Positions 29,701-37,589 of a DNA stretch of 64,000 nucleotides are shown piece after piece. The stretch lies in assembly GCF_963677565.1 (NCBI RefSeq), contig NZ_OY781981.1, forward strand, positions 3,712,001-3,776,000, in the 5' to 3' direction. Both the position numbers and the translations under genes were made by a program. The DNA comes from an uncultured Draconibacterium sp. (GTDB taxonomy: Bacteria; Bacteroidota; Bacteroidia; Bacteroidales; Prolixibacteraceae). Under the pieces are notes generated by a model, which saw only the letters and a list, made by a program, of their open reading frames with translations, did not search any database and was not told the DNA's origin. Within the stretch, counting starts at the first letter, position 1, and every line of letters starts with the position of its first letter.

Positions 29701-30069
29701 TTAAATACTCTTTTACAGGACAATGTAATGACTGAGATAAGGAGAACAACCATGAGAAAAAATTGGTGGACTCCGGAAAATCCATCAAATGACTTTTATA
29801 TGAATGATAAGGATGCCAATAAAATGGGAGGTGTATCAGGTTTGATATACGAGGATGCAGGCTTTATCCGCTTGAAAGATCTGACTTTATCATATGACCT
29901 TCCACAGAGAGTTATCGATAAGTTTGGTTTCGAGAAATTGAGATTCTTTGTTATTGGAAGAAACTTAATTACAATAACTGATTGGAATGGACTTGATCCT
30001 GAACTGAATGATCAAAACTCTTTCCCTCTTCAGAAAGAATTTATGATTGGACTAAATCTGGGATTTTAA
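26785..30069 (+). CDS. SusC/RagA-family TonB-dependent outer-membrane transporter with STN domain
   Basis: A 1094-residue outer-membrane transporter. A long N-terminal leader precedes an STN signalling domain (about residues 47-115, ISLDLKDAKLQEVLTEI onward), then a carboxypeptidase-regulatory-like domain (GKVVDETQMPMPGVSI), the TonB box/plug (GYGTQKKSDITGAVASV; IVVDGIPYGG; AAIYGSRGSNGVILVTTK) and a 22-strand barrel ending in a C-terminal aromatic strand. The STN domain is what allows it to signal to FecR. SusC imports ligands captured by the lipoprotein encoded next. Phosphatase and phytase neighbours suggest a phosphorylated ligand rather than a glycan. Confidence 0.95.
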   Translation: MKKNLNECFPKGKYVRMFKAMKLTMLFIFLGILQVTANNSYSQNARISLDLKDAKLQEVLTEIQKQTEFTFFYSLEDVKDLERIDLEVKEAKLNEVLDECFKNTGLEYEIKHKAIVLKKSLKKKSETPEDIEKSKIQDQKKVVKGKVVDETQMPMPGVSIIVMGTTVGVISDNEGNFTLEIPEDAETLQFSFVGYKRKEILIDENNFMNVNMEEDIAGIDEVIVIGYGTQKKSDITGAVASVGNEKLEMTPNVNIAQAIQGSIPGVMVQNTSAGASSSQTVMIRGRNSIKASNEPLIVVDGIPYGGNLSDLSLNDVKSIEILKDASAAAIYGSRGSNGVILVTTKQGQLGKPKINYEAKFSIQKYTNMLDMLDGGEFYEFKNTRDATQFTEEELEIYNSGNWVDWPGLAIRTGNSQEHNVSISGGTEKVKYYLGASYYDVKGLVVNDDFQRISTRINLETKITDWFSLGTRTQLTLDNADGDSPDSESDAIFTMNPLTTAFDADGNQVIFPYEGKLDGNPLQKVLYDDVDRGYQILSNNYAIVDFPFIQGLKYQINTGIRYRFSDKASYAGRNTQVGVQSRGTAYTNRSISENVIIENILSYNREIDKHTIFATLLYSSESNKKTSNGFNASGFPNDFLSWYGAGQADVKDPDYSYSKTNMISQMARLNYSFDSRYLLTLTARRDGFSGFGTHNKWGVFPSVALGWNLSNEDFFPLNNFFNNLKVRSSYGLNGNQAVGAYETISRLGEENIVSGETTMPGYIPTKLGQDELGWESSKVLNLGIDFSIAEGRFSGALDYYNTRTYDLLLDRTISPVHGITSITQNIGKTKNNGWEATLTTRNIVSAKFNWMTNMNFAYNKNEIVSLYGNLDENGNEIDDIANDWFIGQPIRVNYDYVFDGVWQSSEADEAAKWESVPGYIKLKDVDGDYKMTGDDRQIIGQRDPKFLWGMTNTFSYDNFSLSFFIHGVHGITKLNTLLQDNVMTEIRRTTMRKNWWTPENPSNDFYMNDKDANKMGGVSGLIYEDAGFIRLKDLTLSYDLPQRVIDKFGFEKLRFFVIGRNLITITDWNGLDPELNDQNSFPLQKEFMIGLNLGF

Positions 30070-30098
30070 ACATTGTCTAAAGTTTTAAAATTAAAATC

Positions 30099-31736
30099 AT
30101 GAAAAAAATAATATTCTATAAAGTAAGCTTCATAATTTTATTAATGCTATCGTTTGGCTGCTCGGAAGACTATCTTCAGGAAGAGCCCCCTCACATTATG
30201 GCAGGAGAATCATTGTATAATAGTTACAACGGATTTGAGTCCGGACTGAATGGTTTATATGCTTTAATGCGCATTGGAAGGGCAAACGATGATCATTTGC
30301 AGTTGGTATTGTCGGGGGTAGACAATATGTGTACAAACTACGACACAGAAAAGTTCTTTTCTGATTGGGGAGAGCTGAACAGTCCTACAGAAGGGGATTT
30401 TGAGGATATCTTTGCATGGTGCTATGAGATAATAAATGCTGCTAACACAATAATTAATCGGGCAGAGAATGAGAACATCGATTGGACAGGCGGTACTTCA
30501 AGCCCTGATGGAAATAAAAACAGGGTATTGGCTGAAGCCAGGGCATTGCGAGCCTGGGCTTATAGATTTCTTACTTATTGTTGGGGCGATGTTCCTTTAA
30601 ATTTAGAGGAATCATTAGGATCCTCCATAAACACAGATTGGCAACGTACTCCTGTTGAAAAAGTAAGGCAACAAATCATTTCTGATTTATTGTTTGCTCA
30701 ACAGCATATCAGTGCTGACGGTTCGTATCAAGGAAGAATAACAAAAGGGGCAGTTCAACATTATCTTGCAGAAATGTATCTGGTTAAAAATATGCCGGAT
30801 AGTGCTGAATATTGGGCAGACCAGGTTATTGATAATCCGGAATATGAACTTGTAACAGAAAGATATGGAGTTCTTGAATCTGAACCCGGAGTTGTATTTA
30901 TGGATATGTTTCAGGAAGGAAATCAAAACCGACTGGAAGGAAATACAGAGGCGTTATGGGTTATACAATTTGAAGCAAATGTAATTGGTGGTGGCGAAAG
31001 CAAGATTCGAAGGTATCATGGATGTCGGTATGATTTGATTAATATAGACGGAGTTACTCCTCTTGAAATTACTTTTGACAGAGGCGGAAGAAATAAATCA
31101 TATTTTGCACCAACAAAATTTGCGATTGATTTATATGAGGATCAGGATGAAAGAGGTTCAAACTTTGCTATAAGGAAATTCTTTATCCTCAAAGACGAAG
31201 TAGAAAATGCTCCTTTACGTGGAGATGACCTTCCTCCTGGTTATTCTTATGGAGATACAATTTGGAATGATTGGTCTGAAGATTTAACTGCTGATCACAA
31301 TAAAGTAGCTAATTGGCCTTGGTCTAGAAAGGCGGATGGAACAGATCCGAATGATGTGCGCTCTGATTATAACTTCAATGATCAGGTTTATTTAAGATTA
31401 GCTGACACTTACTTGTTAAAAGCGGAAGCACAACTGAAACAAGGTTTCCCAGAACAAGCTGCTACAACCATTAATATTGTTCGAGAAAGATCAAATGCAA
31501 CACCAGTTACAGATGTAGATCTTGATTTTATTCTGGATGAAAGGTCTAGAGAATTGTTCCTGGAGGAAGAACGAAGATTTACTTTATTGCGAACGCATAA
31601 ATGGTTAGAAAGAGTTGCTGCCTATAATAAATATGGTGGAGAAAAAATTGCCCCAAGGGACACTCTTTTCCCAATACCACAAGTAGTTATAGATGCCAAT
31701 TTAACTACTCCAATGGAGCAAAATCCCGGTTGGTAA
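30099..31736 (+). CDS. SusD/RagB-family surface lipoprotein
   Basis: A 545-residue substrate-binding lipoprotein. SFGCSEDYL supplies the lipobox Cys near residue 22. The tetratricopeptide-rich SusD fold is seen in EARALRAWAYRFLTYCWGDVPL, AEMYLVKNMPDSAEYWADQV and the C-terminal RLADTYLLKAEAQLKQG and ERSRELFLEEERRFTLLR. It caps the SusC barrel and binds the ligand at the cell surface. The gene starts 29 bp after susC and is closed by a strong terminator, so SusC/SusD form one unit. Confidence 0.95.
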   Translation: MKKIIFYKVSFIILLMLSFGCSEDYLQEEPPHIMAGESLYNSYNGFESGLNGLYALMRIGRANDDHLQLVLSGVDNMCTNYDTEKFFSDWGELNSPTEGDFEDIFAWCYEIINAANTIINRAENENIDWTGGTSSPDGNKNRVLAEARALRAWAYRFLTYCWGDVPLNLEESLGSSINTDWQRTPVEKVRQQIISDLLFAQQHISADGSYQGRITKGAVQHYLAEMYLVKNMPDSAEYWADQVIDNPEYELVTERYGVLESEPGVVFMDMFQEGNQNRLEGNTEALWVIQFEANVIGGGESKIRRYHGCRYDLINIDGVTPLEITFDRGGRNKSYFAPTKFAIDLYEDQDERGSNFAIRKFFILKDEVENAPLRGDDLPPGYSYGDTIWNDWSEDLTADHNKVANWPWSRKADGTDPNDVRSDYNFNDQVYLRLADTYLLKAEAQLKQGFPEQAATTINIVRERSNATPVTDVDLDFILDERSRELFLEEERRFTLLRTHKWLERVAAYNKYGGEKIAPRDTLFPIPQVVIDANLTTPMEQNPGW

Positions 31737-31776
31737 CGCGATAGTTTAGTTAGTATATTTTTTTAGTTTAGTTTAA

Positions 31777-31807
31777 TATACAGGGCTACATATTGTAGTC
31801 CTGTATA
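31777..31807 (+). terminator. Strong hairpin terminator after susD
   Basis: A 14-bp stem (31777-31790 with 31794-31807, one G-T pair) with a 3-base loop lies 40 bp after the susD stop. The flanks are AT-rich, with T runs before it and TATATTAA after it. It separates SusCD from alkaline phosphatase. Confidence 0.7.
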
Positions 31808-31953
31808 TATTAACTAGTTCCAAACATTTCCATTTTCACATATTAGTTTTTGAGTTAATACACAAGATAACCAGGTTGACTTAAGGTATTGGATGTTAAC
31901 TCAAGAAGTTCGAGATAATCATTGTTTTTAATACCAGAATAAAATATTTACAA

Positions 31954-33102
31954 ATGAAAATTCAAATTATAACATTGGTATTGTGTATTGTATTTGCACA
32001 TGTATCAGCGCAGGAAAACTATAAAGAACAAAAATTTGCTACAGAAAAGGTATCTCAAAATCAAGACACTCATTCTGTTAAAATATATTCCTCAAACAGG
32101 ATAAAAAAGAAACCAAAGAATTTAATTCTATTCATAGGCGACGGAATGGGAGTATCTCATGTTTTTGCAGGATTAACTGCAAACAAGGGACATTTGTTTC
32201 TTGAAAATTTTAAATCCGTTGGATTTTCAAAAACTCAGTCGGCTGACGATTTTGTAACTGATTCTGCAGCTGGCGGAACAGCAATCTCAACAGGCGTTAA
32301 AACCAATAATGGAGTTATTGGACTTGACCCTGAAGGTAATCCCGTAAAAACAATTTTAGAGATTGCGGAAGAAGAAAAACTGGCAACAGGACTTGTATCT
32401 ACTTCGGCTATAACGCATGCAACTCCGGCATCATTTATTGCCCATCAGCCCAAAAGGAACATGTATGAAGACATTGCTGCTGATTTTTTGAAAACAGATG
32501 TTGACCTTTTTATTGGAGGAGGGTACAAACATTTTACAGATAGAGAGGATAGACAGGATCTTACAAAACAATTGATAGAAAATGATTATCAGGTGATTAG
32601 AACAATTGGGGAACTTAGTAAAATATCAAGTGGTAAAGTAGCTGGTTTAATTGCAGATGAACACAATGGGCGAGTTGCTGAACGAGGTAGTAATTACTTG
32701 AGTGAGGCAACAAAAAAAGCAATTGATATCCTTAAAAATGATGATGATGGATTCTTTTTAATGGTTGAAGGATCGCAAATTGATTGGGGTGGTCATCAGA
32801 ATAATACCGGTTACATAGTAGAAGAGATGCTTGATTTGGATAAAGCGATTGGCGAAGCATTAAAATTCGCTGAACATGATGGTGAAACTTTAATTATTGT
32901 AACTGCAGATCATGAAACAGGAGGATTGGGAATCAGTGACGGTGACTTTGCCACCGGAAAAGTTGAAGGGGAATACACTACAAGTGGACATAGTGCAGTA
33001 ATGGTCCCAATCTTTGCCTTTGGTCCAGGTGCCACTGAATTTCAGGGAATCATGGAGAATACAGATATTTTTAGAAAAATGTATACAGCATTATTTAAAT
33101 AA
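31954..33102 (+). CDS. Alkaline phosphatase (PhoA family), secreted
   Basis: A 382-residue alkaline phosphatase. A Sec signal (ending HVSAQ) is followed by LFIGDGMGVSH, the first metal-ligand segment, and VTDSAAGGTAISTG in which Ser104 is the phosphorylated nucleophile. VEGSQIDWGGHQNN and VTADHETGG are the zinc ligands. It is shorter than E. coli PhoA, like many Bacteroidota forms. It would release phosphate from monoesters, including the lower inositol phosphates left by the phytase encoded next. The 217-bp gap before it has the susD terminator and no clear Pho box. Confidence 0.93.
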   Translation: MKIQIITLVLCIVFAHVSAQENYKEQKFATEKVSQNQDTHSVKIYSSNRIKKKPKNLILFIGDGMGVSHVFAGLTANKGHLFLENFKSVGFSKTQSADDFVTDSAAGGTAISTGVKTNNGVIGLDPEGNPVKTILEIAEEEKLATGLVSTSAITHATPASFIAHQPKRNMYEDIAADFLKTDVDLFIGGGYKHFTDREDRQDLTKQLIENDYQVIRTIGELSKISSGKVAGLIADEHNGRVAERGSNYLSEATKKAIDILKNDDDGFFLMVEGSQIDWGGHQNNTGYIVEEMLDLDKAIGEALKFAEHDGETLIIVTADHETGGLGISDGDFATGKVEGEYTTSGHSAVMVPIFAFGPGATEFQGIMENTDIFRKMYTALFK

Positions 33103-33141
33103 AATCTGAAGAATCAGATTTTAAGTTTTGGATTAGTTTTT

Positions 33142-33167
33142 AACTCCGGAGCCTCGGCTCCGGGGTT
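33142..33167 (+). terminator. GC-rich hairpin between phosphatase and phytase genes
   Basis: AACTCCGGAGC (33142-33152) pairs with GCTCCGGGGTT (33157-33167) around a CTCG loop. Only a short T stretch follows, so termination may be partial and phytase could be expressed by read-through. Confidence 0.6.
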
Positions 33168-33186
33168 TAATTGTAAAAGAAAAATT

Positions 33187-34308
33187 ATGACACAAATATT
33201 AATTGCAATATCATTCGTATTATTTTTTGTTCAATGTGAAAGAGATCAAAAAAGAATAATTGCTGAAAAGCGAGAAGTTAAAGCCAAAAATGAAACACAA
33301 CCTGTTCGTTCTGCTGCCGACAGAGATGCTGCGGATGACCCAGCCATTTGGGTTAATCCTGAAAATCCTCAAAAAAGCTTAGTTGTTGGATGTGATAAGA
33401 ACCTGGGAATAAGTGTTTACGATATGTCAGGGAAAGAGCTTTCATTCTTCCCCGCAGGTGAAATTAATAATGTTGACCTGCGAGATGGATTTGACCTGAA
33501 CGGAGAATCAATAGTTTTGGTTGCTGGTAGCAATCGTACAGAAGACTCACCATCTCAAAACTCCATTTGCCTGTTTAAATTGGATACAAAAACCGGAAAA
33601 CTAGCCAGTTTAAATGATATCGGTATTAAAACAAATCTTGAAGATGTTTATGGCTTTTGCCTGGCAAAAGATCAGGAAACAAAAAAGTTTTATGCTTTTA
33701 TAAACCATAAATCAGGAATTATTCAGCAATGGGAACTTTATGCTACAGATAAAGGCGGAATAGACGGCAACCTTATAAGAAGTATGAAGGTTAATGATCA
33801 GCCGGAAGGAATGGTTGTTGACGAAGAACTTGGCTACCTGTATGTTGGAGAGGAAGATAGAGGCGTTTGGAAATTTTCATCTAAAGCTGATGGCGACACT
33901 AAGGGGGTATTAGTAGCTAATAGTACAGAATCTAATCCTGAAATTGCATTTGATATTGAAGGATTGGCAATGTACTATCAACCCAAGGGTAAAGGATATC
34001 TAATCGTATCAAGTCAGGGAAATAACTCTTTCGCCATTTATGAACGGGAAGGCTCAAACCAATATCTATTTAGTTTCAATGTCGTTGATGGTGATATCGA
34101 TGGAGTTTCCGACACTGATGGGATAGATATTACGAACCTCTTTATAAATGATGATTTCCCTAATGGAATGCTTGTTGTTCAGGATGGACGAAATATTGAA
34201 GATGGAGAACGGCTGGCGCAAAACTTTAAGTTTGTTGATTGGCGAGATATCGCTTCTTTAGCGAATCCTCCTTTATTACAAGACAATAAGTTTGATCCGG
34301 ATAATTGA
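33187..34308 (+). CDS. Beta-propeller phytase (3-phytase family), lipoprotein
   Basis: A 373-residue phytase. The N-terminus ends in FFVQC, a lipobox, predicting an outer-membrane anchored enzyme. AADRDAADDPAIWVNP is the family signature near residue 45, and VGCDKNLGISVYDMSGKEL, YGFCLAKDQETKKFYAF and QPEGMVVDEELGYLYVGEED are propeller blades with the acidic calcium ligands. DIDGVSDTDGIDI near the C-terminus is another conserved acidic blade. The enzyme removes phosphates from myo-inositol hexakisphosphate with calcium. Together with alkaline phosphatase and the SusCD pair it defines a phosphate-ester scavenging locus. Confidence 0.9.
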   Translation: MTQILIAISFVLFFVQCERDQKRIIAEKREVKAKNETQPVRSAADRDAADDPAIWVNPENPQKSLVVGCDKNLGISVYDMSGKELSFFPAGEINNVDLRDGFDLNGESIVLVAGSNRTEDSPSQNSICLFKLDTKTGKLASLNDIGIKTNLEDVYGFCLAKDQETKKFYAFINHKSGIIQQWELYATDKGGIDGNLIRSMKVNDQPEGMVVDEELGYLYVGEEDRGVWKFSSKADGDTKGVLVANSTESNPEIAFDIEGLAMYYQPKGKGYLIVSSQGNNSFAIYEREGSNQYLFSFNVVDGDIDGVSDTDGIDITNLFINDDFPNGMLVVQDGRNIEDGERLAQNFKFVDWRDIASLANPPLLQDNKFDPDN

Positions 34309-34574
34309 AATAGCTCAATACTTAAAAGGCCAATTATCCAATTGCTTGCTAATTCTTGATAGCACAAAATAATATAGCTGATTTTCATTATTACTAAAGA
34401 ATCATTTTGCATTAAAATTGTAATAACCAGTATGTTATTTTTGTATGTTAATTCCAACCATCAAAGGCTAAATGGACATTAAAACAAAATAAACAGGACT
34501 TTTCAACCCCAGTGCAGATCAGTTTGGTAGCATTAGGCTATCAAGCTGGTTTTGTACTAGAAGATCCTTCAATT

Positions 34575-35426
34575 ATGGACAACAAGGCTTATGAACACAT
34601 AATATTAGAACTAGAGAAAGAGCTCACGCTTTTAAAAAGTCAGGCTCATGATACTTTCAAACTCATTGAATCAGCTATTGGACTTTGTAATTCAAGAATG
34701 ATTGAAGTTCGGAAAATGGTTCTTAACAATGGATTTAATTGTGAAGAAGATGAAATATCCTTCTTTAAATATCTAAAGCCCAGAATAAACAGTAAGTTGA
34801 TATTCTATATAAAGCTGTTTGATATCGAGGTAAAACGAAGAGATGCCAGCAAAGAGATTCAAATTCGTTACCTGGAGGAGGTTTTGACTGGTTTGTATAA
34901 ATATTTTCAGGAAAATAAGGAATTTTGCCAGTACTACTGGAGGAAACAAGAGTATTTGGATCATATCTATTTCCTTCGGGAAAAATCCAGTATGAGGATT
35001 CATTCCGATAATTTATTAAACCTGGTTGATCCTGATTTTTCAACAACTTATGACCAGACACTTGCTAAGATTATAGCCTACGAGAGACTTGTAAAATATG
35101 TTGAAAATGAAATCATCAAACTTAAAAACAACCAGGGAAGTATTCCGAATGAAGAACTGGACAACTTTCGTACAAATGCACACTGGAGCGATACAAATAC
35201 TGCTTTGGTGGAACTGGTTTATGCCCTTGATAGCCTAAAAGCAGTTAATAATGGGCACATTGAAATAAAGGAGCTGATAAGAATATTTGAAACGATGTTC
35301 AACGTTAAACTGGGAGATTATTATCGGATATTCAAAGAGATACAAAAACGAAAGAAGGACAGAACAAAATTTTTGAATAGTCTGGTGGAAGCACTAAATA
35401 AAAGAATGTATGATTTGGATGAGTAG
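34575..35426 (+). CDS. rteC: RteC-family regulator of conjugative-element excision/transfer
   Basis: A 283-residue RteC-family protein. In CTnDOT-type elements RteC activates excision genes. The start is taken at the ATG at 34575 (MDNKAYEHIILELEKEL); an alternative at 34512 adds 21 residues without family features. EEDEISFFKYLKPRINSKLIFYIKLF and FCQYYWRKQEYLD with YFLREKSS are typical RteC segments, and the C-terminal third (IEIKELIRIFETMFNVKLGD) is the winged-helix-like region. A TATTTTTG -7-like box at 34436-34443 could drive it, though the -33 spacing is poor. Downstream lies a structured RNA rather than an excision gene. Confidence 0.88.
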   Translation: MDNKAYEHIILELEKELTLLKSQAHDTFKLIESAIGLCNSRMIEVRKMVLNNGFNCEEDEISFFKYLKPRINSKLIFYIKLFDIEVKRRDASKEIQIRYLEEVLTGLYKYFQENKEFCQYYWRKQEYLDHIYFLREKSSMRIHSDNLLNLVDPDFSTTYDQTLAKIIAYERLVKYVENEIIKLKNNQGSIPNEELDNFRTNAHWSDTNTALVELVYALDSLKAVNNGHIEIKELIRIFETMFNVKLGDYYRIFKEIQKRKKDRTKFLNSLVEALNKRMYDLDE

Positions 35427-35464
35427 TAATTAAATTATAATTAAGAAAAAAAGAAGTTTTGAGT

Positions 35465-35472
35465 TACCTTTG
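35465..35472 (+). promoter_or_regulatory. Predicted -7 box for the structured RNA
   Basis: TACCTTTG matches the Bacteroidota TAnnTTTG -7 element and would start transcription near 35479, exactly at the 5' arm of the RNA's first stem. The -33 region is weak (no clear TTTG). Confidence 0.5.
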
Positions 35473-35479
35473 TAAAGCA

Positions 35480-35696
35480 AATAATAAGAATATTACTCTT
35501 GGTTGGGGAGTAGTGAAATATTAAAAGTATAAGCGTTAGCTTATTATTCTTGTCTCAAAAACCGCCAGTTTTTATACACCACAGGAATATGAGTATGACG
35601 CTCACGCTTTGGCGTGGGCTATATTCATTTGTGGTGAGGCATCTGGCGGTGCCTTGAGGCAGTGGGTTATAGTTCCACGCCTCTTTTTCGAAAGAG
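35480..35696 (+). ncRNA. Multi-stem structured RNA, candidate cis-regulatory or small RNA
   Basis: The 306-bp gap after rteC folds into consecutive stems. P1: AATAATAAG (35480-35488)/CTTATTATT (35540-35548), enclosing a stem at 35492-35500/35506-35514. P2: ACCGCCAG (35561-35568)/CTGGCGGT (35643-35650), enclosing CACCACA (35577-35583)/TGTGGTG (35630-35636), GAATAT (35585-35590)/ATATTC (35621-35626) and CTCACGC (35601-35607)/GCGTGGG (35612-35618). P3: GAGGC-A-GTGG (35656-35665)/CCACGCCTC (35675-35683). P4: CTCTTT (35681-35686)-TTCG-AAAGAG (35691-35696). P3 and P4 share bases 35681-35683, so they exclude each other, as in a switch. It ends 37 bp before a small ORF. I do not recognise the class; no reverse transcriptase is nearby, so a retron is unlikely. 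Confidence 0.65.
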
Positions 35697-35732
35697 CAAC
35701 GGACATGGGACACCCGTAATAACAATTCGAAA

Positions 35733-36014
35733 ATGAACCTTTCTGAAAAAAGTATAAAACACATTGGTTTGGTGGTACCTTTTACATGTTGCCCTATTGG
35801 GGAACCAGTAAGCGAGTGCCCATTTATTCCGTTTTGGAAGAACAATTCCAGAAAAGACAATGAAGAACTGATAGAAAAGCTACCGGAAGAAGAGCTGGAA
35901 AAACTCCAAACCTTTCATGATAAATGTCTTCGGAAAAAGATTGAGCAGGCCAGGAGAAATCCTGATGACGAAAAGTCAAATGAGGTTAATTTGAAAGAGT
36001 ATTTCAAATATTAG
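35733..36014 (+). CDS. Small cysteine-containing protein of unknown function
   Basis: A 93-residue protein preceded by the structured RNA. Its N-terminal third has HIGLVVPFTCCPIGEPV then SECPFIPFW, with three Cys that could bind metal; the rest is a charged, probably helical segment (EELIEKLPEEELEKLQ and KIEQARRN). It has no signal or membrane segment. Short ORFs with a CP-x-G and CPF pattern are familiar from Bacteroidota mobile elements, but I know no function. The ORF is in plausible codon use and directly follows the predicted regulatory RNA, which favours it being real. Confidence 0.6.
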   Translation: MNLSEKSIKHIGLVVPFTCCPIGEPVSECPFIPFWKNNSRKDNEELIEKLPEEELEKLQTFHDKCLRKKIEQARRNPDDEKSNEVNLKEYFKY

Positions 36015-36078
36015 CTTCAAGTATCTTTTTATTTAATTCTTTCCCTTCAAGACATTTAAATTTTCCACAAAAAAAACA

Positions 36079-36100
36079 CCCAAGTTGGGGAAAACTTGGG
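36079..36100. promoter_or_regulatory. Palindrome CCCAAGTT-N6-AACTTGGG, copy 1 (operator-like)
   Basis: A perfect 8-bp inverted repeat 68 bp before the excisionase-like gene. The flank AAAACACCCAAGTTGGG is identical (17 bp) at a second site at 38494-38515 before the tra genes. Such paired sites suggest a shared operator for an element-encoded regulator, or a shared RNA hairpin. Confidence 0.6.
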
Positions 36101-36167
36101 GTAAATTTCCATTTTGAACCTCAATATTTGGCAAAACACAAATTGTAACAAATAAAATGATTTAGTT

Positions 36168-36464
36168 ATGCCAACAGAAATTGTAACGACCGACGATCTT
36201 CGGGAATTCAAACTTGAATTACTCAAAGAAATCAAACTACTCTTCGCCGCTCATCACGGGCAACCCACAAAAAAATGGTTAAAATCTTACGAAGTAAGAA
36301 AGCTTCTGGGAATCTCTCCGGGAACCCTTCAGAACATGCGTATTAACGGCACACTGGCTTTTACCAAAATTGGCGGTGTGATCTTCTACGATAGCGAAGA
36401 AATACAGAAAATGATGGTAGAAAACCGGGTGAATAACCGCTTTGACTTTGGCCGGAAAAAATGA
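36168..36464 (+). CDS. Excisionase-like helix-turn-helix protein
   Basis: A 98-residue DNA-binding protein. After a helical N-terminus (DDLREFKLELLKEIKLLF) comes a MerR/excisionase-type winged helix: WLKSYEVRKLLGISPGTLQN then INGTLAFTKIGGVIFYDSEE. Proteins of this helix-turn-helix-17 type are common regulators or recombination directionality factors in Bacteroidota conjugative elements. It overlaps the next gene by 4 bp (ATGA), so the two are translationally coupled. Confidence 0.85.
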   Translation: MPTEIVTTDDLREFKLELLKEIKLLFAAHHGQPTKKWLKSYEVRKLLGISPGTLQNMRINGTLAFTKIGGVIFYDSEEIQKMMVENRVNNRFDFGRKK

Positions 36465-36940
36465 ATTATATCCGGCACCTGCGCGGTTTTTTCGATCACC
36501 TGGAAACAGACGCAAACATCACATCTCAGCACATCAGCCTGTATATGGCACTTTTTAACCTCTGGAACCTGAATCGCTTCAGGGAACAGTTTGAAATCAA
36601 TAGGCAGGATGTGATGGCCATGGCCCGGATCGGTTCAAAAACCACCTACTCGAAGTGTATGAAAGAATTGAACGACTGGGGATATATCCGGTATTCTCCG
36701 GAAGCCAACCGCTACCAGGTGAGCAAAGTTAGCTGTACCAGATTCGGGACCGCTAATGAGACTGCTACTGGTACTGCTAGTGGGACCACTACCGGGACAC
36801 CTTCTATAAACTATATAAACAAGAAAAACAATAAAGAAGATTCCTCCCAAAATTTGAAAAAAAATGGAAGAAAAAAACAGAACGGAAAAGCCAATCCCCT
36901 CCATGTCGAAACCGATAAAGATTATTCCGAACCCTTATAA
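36461..36940 (+). CDS. Replication-type winged-helix protein of a mobile element
   Basis: A 159-residue protein that begins inside the last codons of the HTH gene. Residues 15-85 look like a winged helix (QHISLYMALFNLWNLNRFRE, INRQDVMAMARIGSKTTYSK, LNDWGYIRYSPEANRYQ), similar to replication-initiation or primosomal N-terminal domains in Bacteroidota elements. The C-terminal half is low complexity, Gly/Thr/Ser then Lys/Asn rich. It overlaps the downstream ATPase gene in another frame. Role in element replication is inferred from the partner ATPase. Confidence 0.65.
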   Translation: MNYIRHLRGFFDHLETDANITSQHISLYMALFNLWNLNRFREQFEINRQDVMAMARIGSKTTYSKCMKELNDWGYIRYSPEANRYQVSKVSCTRFGTANETATGTASGTTTGTPSINYINKKNNKEDSSQNLKKNGRKKQNGKANPLHVETDKDYSEPL

Positions 36941-37589
36941 GGAAATTGCCGGTTTTGAAAACGGGAAACACCAGTTTAGGTTCAAATCCTGTCGAAAGTG
37001 GCTGGAAGACTTGGGAAAAAAAACTTATGGGCCGCAATTCCGTTTGTATCCTGAGGATTCAGAATTGCTTTACCGTTTGATTGTTTATGCCATTGAAGAC
37101 AAAGAAGTCGCTGAAAAATGGAACCTGGACCTGAAAAAAGGAATTTTACTCACCGGCCCTATTGGATGTGGTAAAACAACACTAATGAGCCTGGTGAAAT
37201 ATTTTTTTCAACACGGAAAGCAATTTCGGGTAGTGTCAGCCCGCGATATCAGTTTTGAATTTGAAAAAGAAGGGTACAAAGTGATTAACCGATACAGCAA
37301 AAATCCTGCAAACCTGACTTATTCCAATCCCGTTCCAAACATTTATTGTTTTGATGACCTGGGAGTAGAACAGGTTCAAAAGCACTTCGGTAATGAATGT
37401 AACGTGATGGGAGAGATCCTGCTTAGCCGTTATGATCTATTTGTTTCAAAAGGGATTCCTACACACCTGACTACCAATCTATCTGCCAGTGAAATAGAAG
37501 AAAAATACGGCAACCGTGTCCGCAGCCGTATGCGTGAAATGTTTAACCTGATCGCTTTTGATAAAAATACTGGGGATAAACGAATCTGA
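36864..37589 (+). CDS. DnaC/IstB-like P-loop ATPase
   Basis: A 241-residue AAA+ type ATPase. Walker A is GPIGCGKTTLMSLV near residue 98 and Walker B IYCFDDLGVE near 163; LSRYDLFVSKGIPTHLTTN holds the sensor-1 region and RVRSRMREMFNLIAF the C-terminal arginine region. This is the pattern of helicase loaders and IstB-type proteins. The start may be 36864 or the ATG at 36903; both overlap the upstream gene. It likely works with that protein in element DNA replication. Confidence 0.8.
   Translation: MEEKNRTEKPIPSMSKPIKIIPNPYKEIAGFENGKHQFRFKSCRKWLEDLGKKTYGPQFRLYPEDSELLYRLIVYAIEDKEVAEKWNLDLKKGILLTGPIGCGKTTLMSLVKYFFQHGKQFRVVSARDISFEFEKEGYKVINRYSKNPANLTYSNPVPNIYCFDDLGVEQVQKHFGNECNVMGEILLSRYDLFVSKGIPTHLTTNLSASEIEEKYGNRVRSRMREMFNLIAFDKNTGDKRI

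Noticed and set aside
34308..34575. Left attachment site of the element
   Set aside because: No match to the tRNA-Leu 3' end or to the GTCTCG boxes was found here.
35480..35696. Retron msr-msd
   Set aside because: Inverted arms and a TTAGC-like stretch are present, but no reverse transcriptase gene lies in the region and the downstream protein is unrelated.
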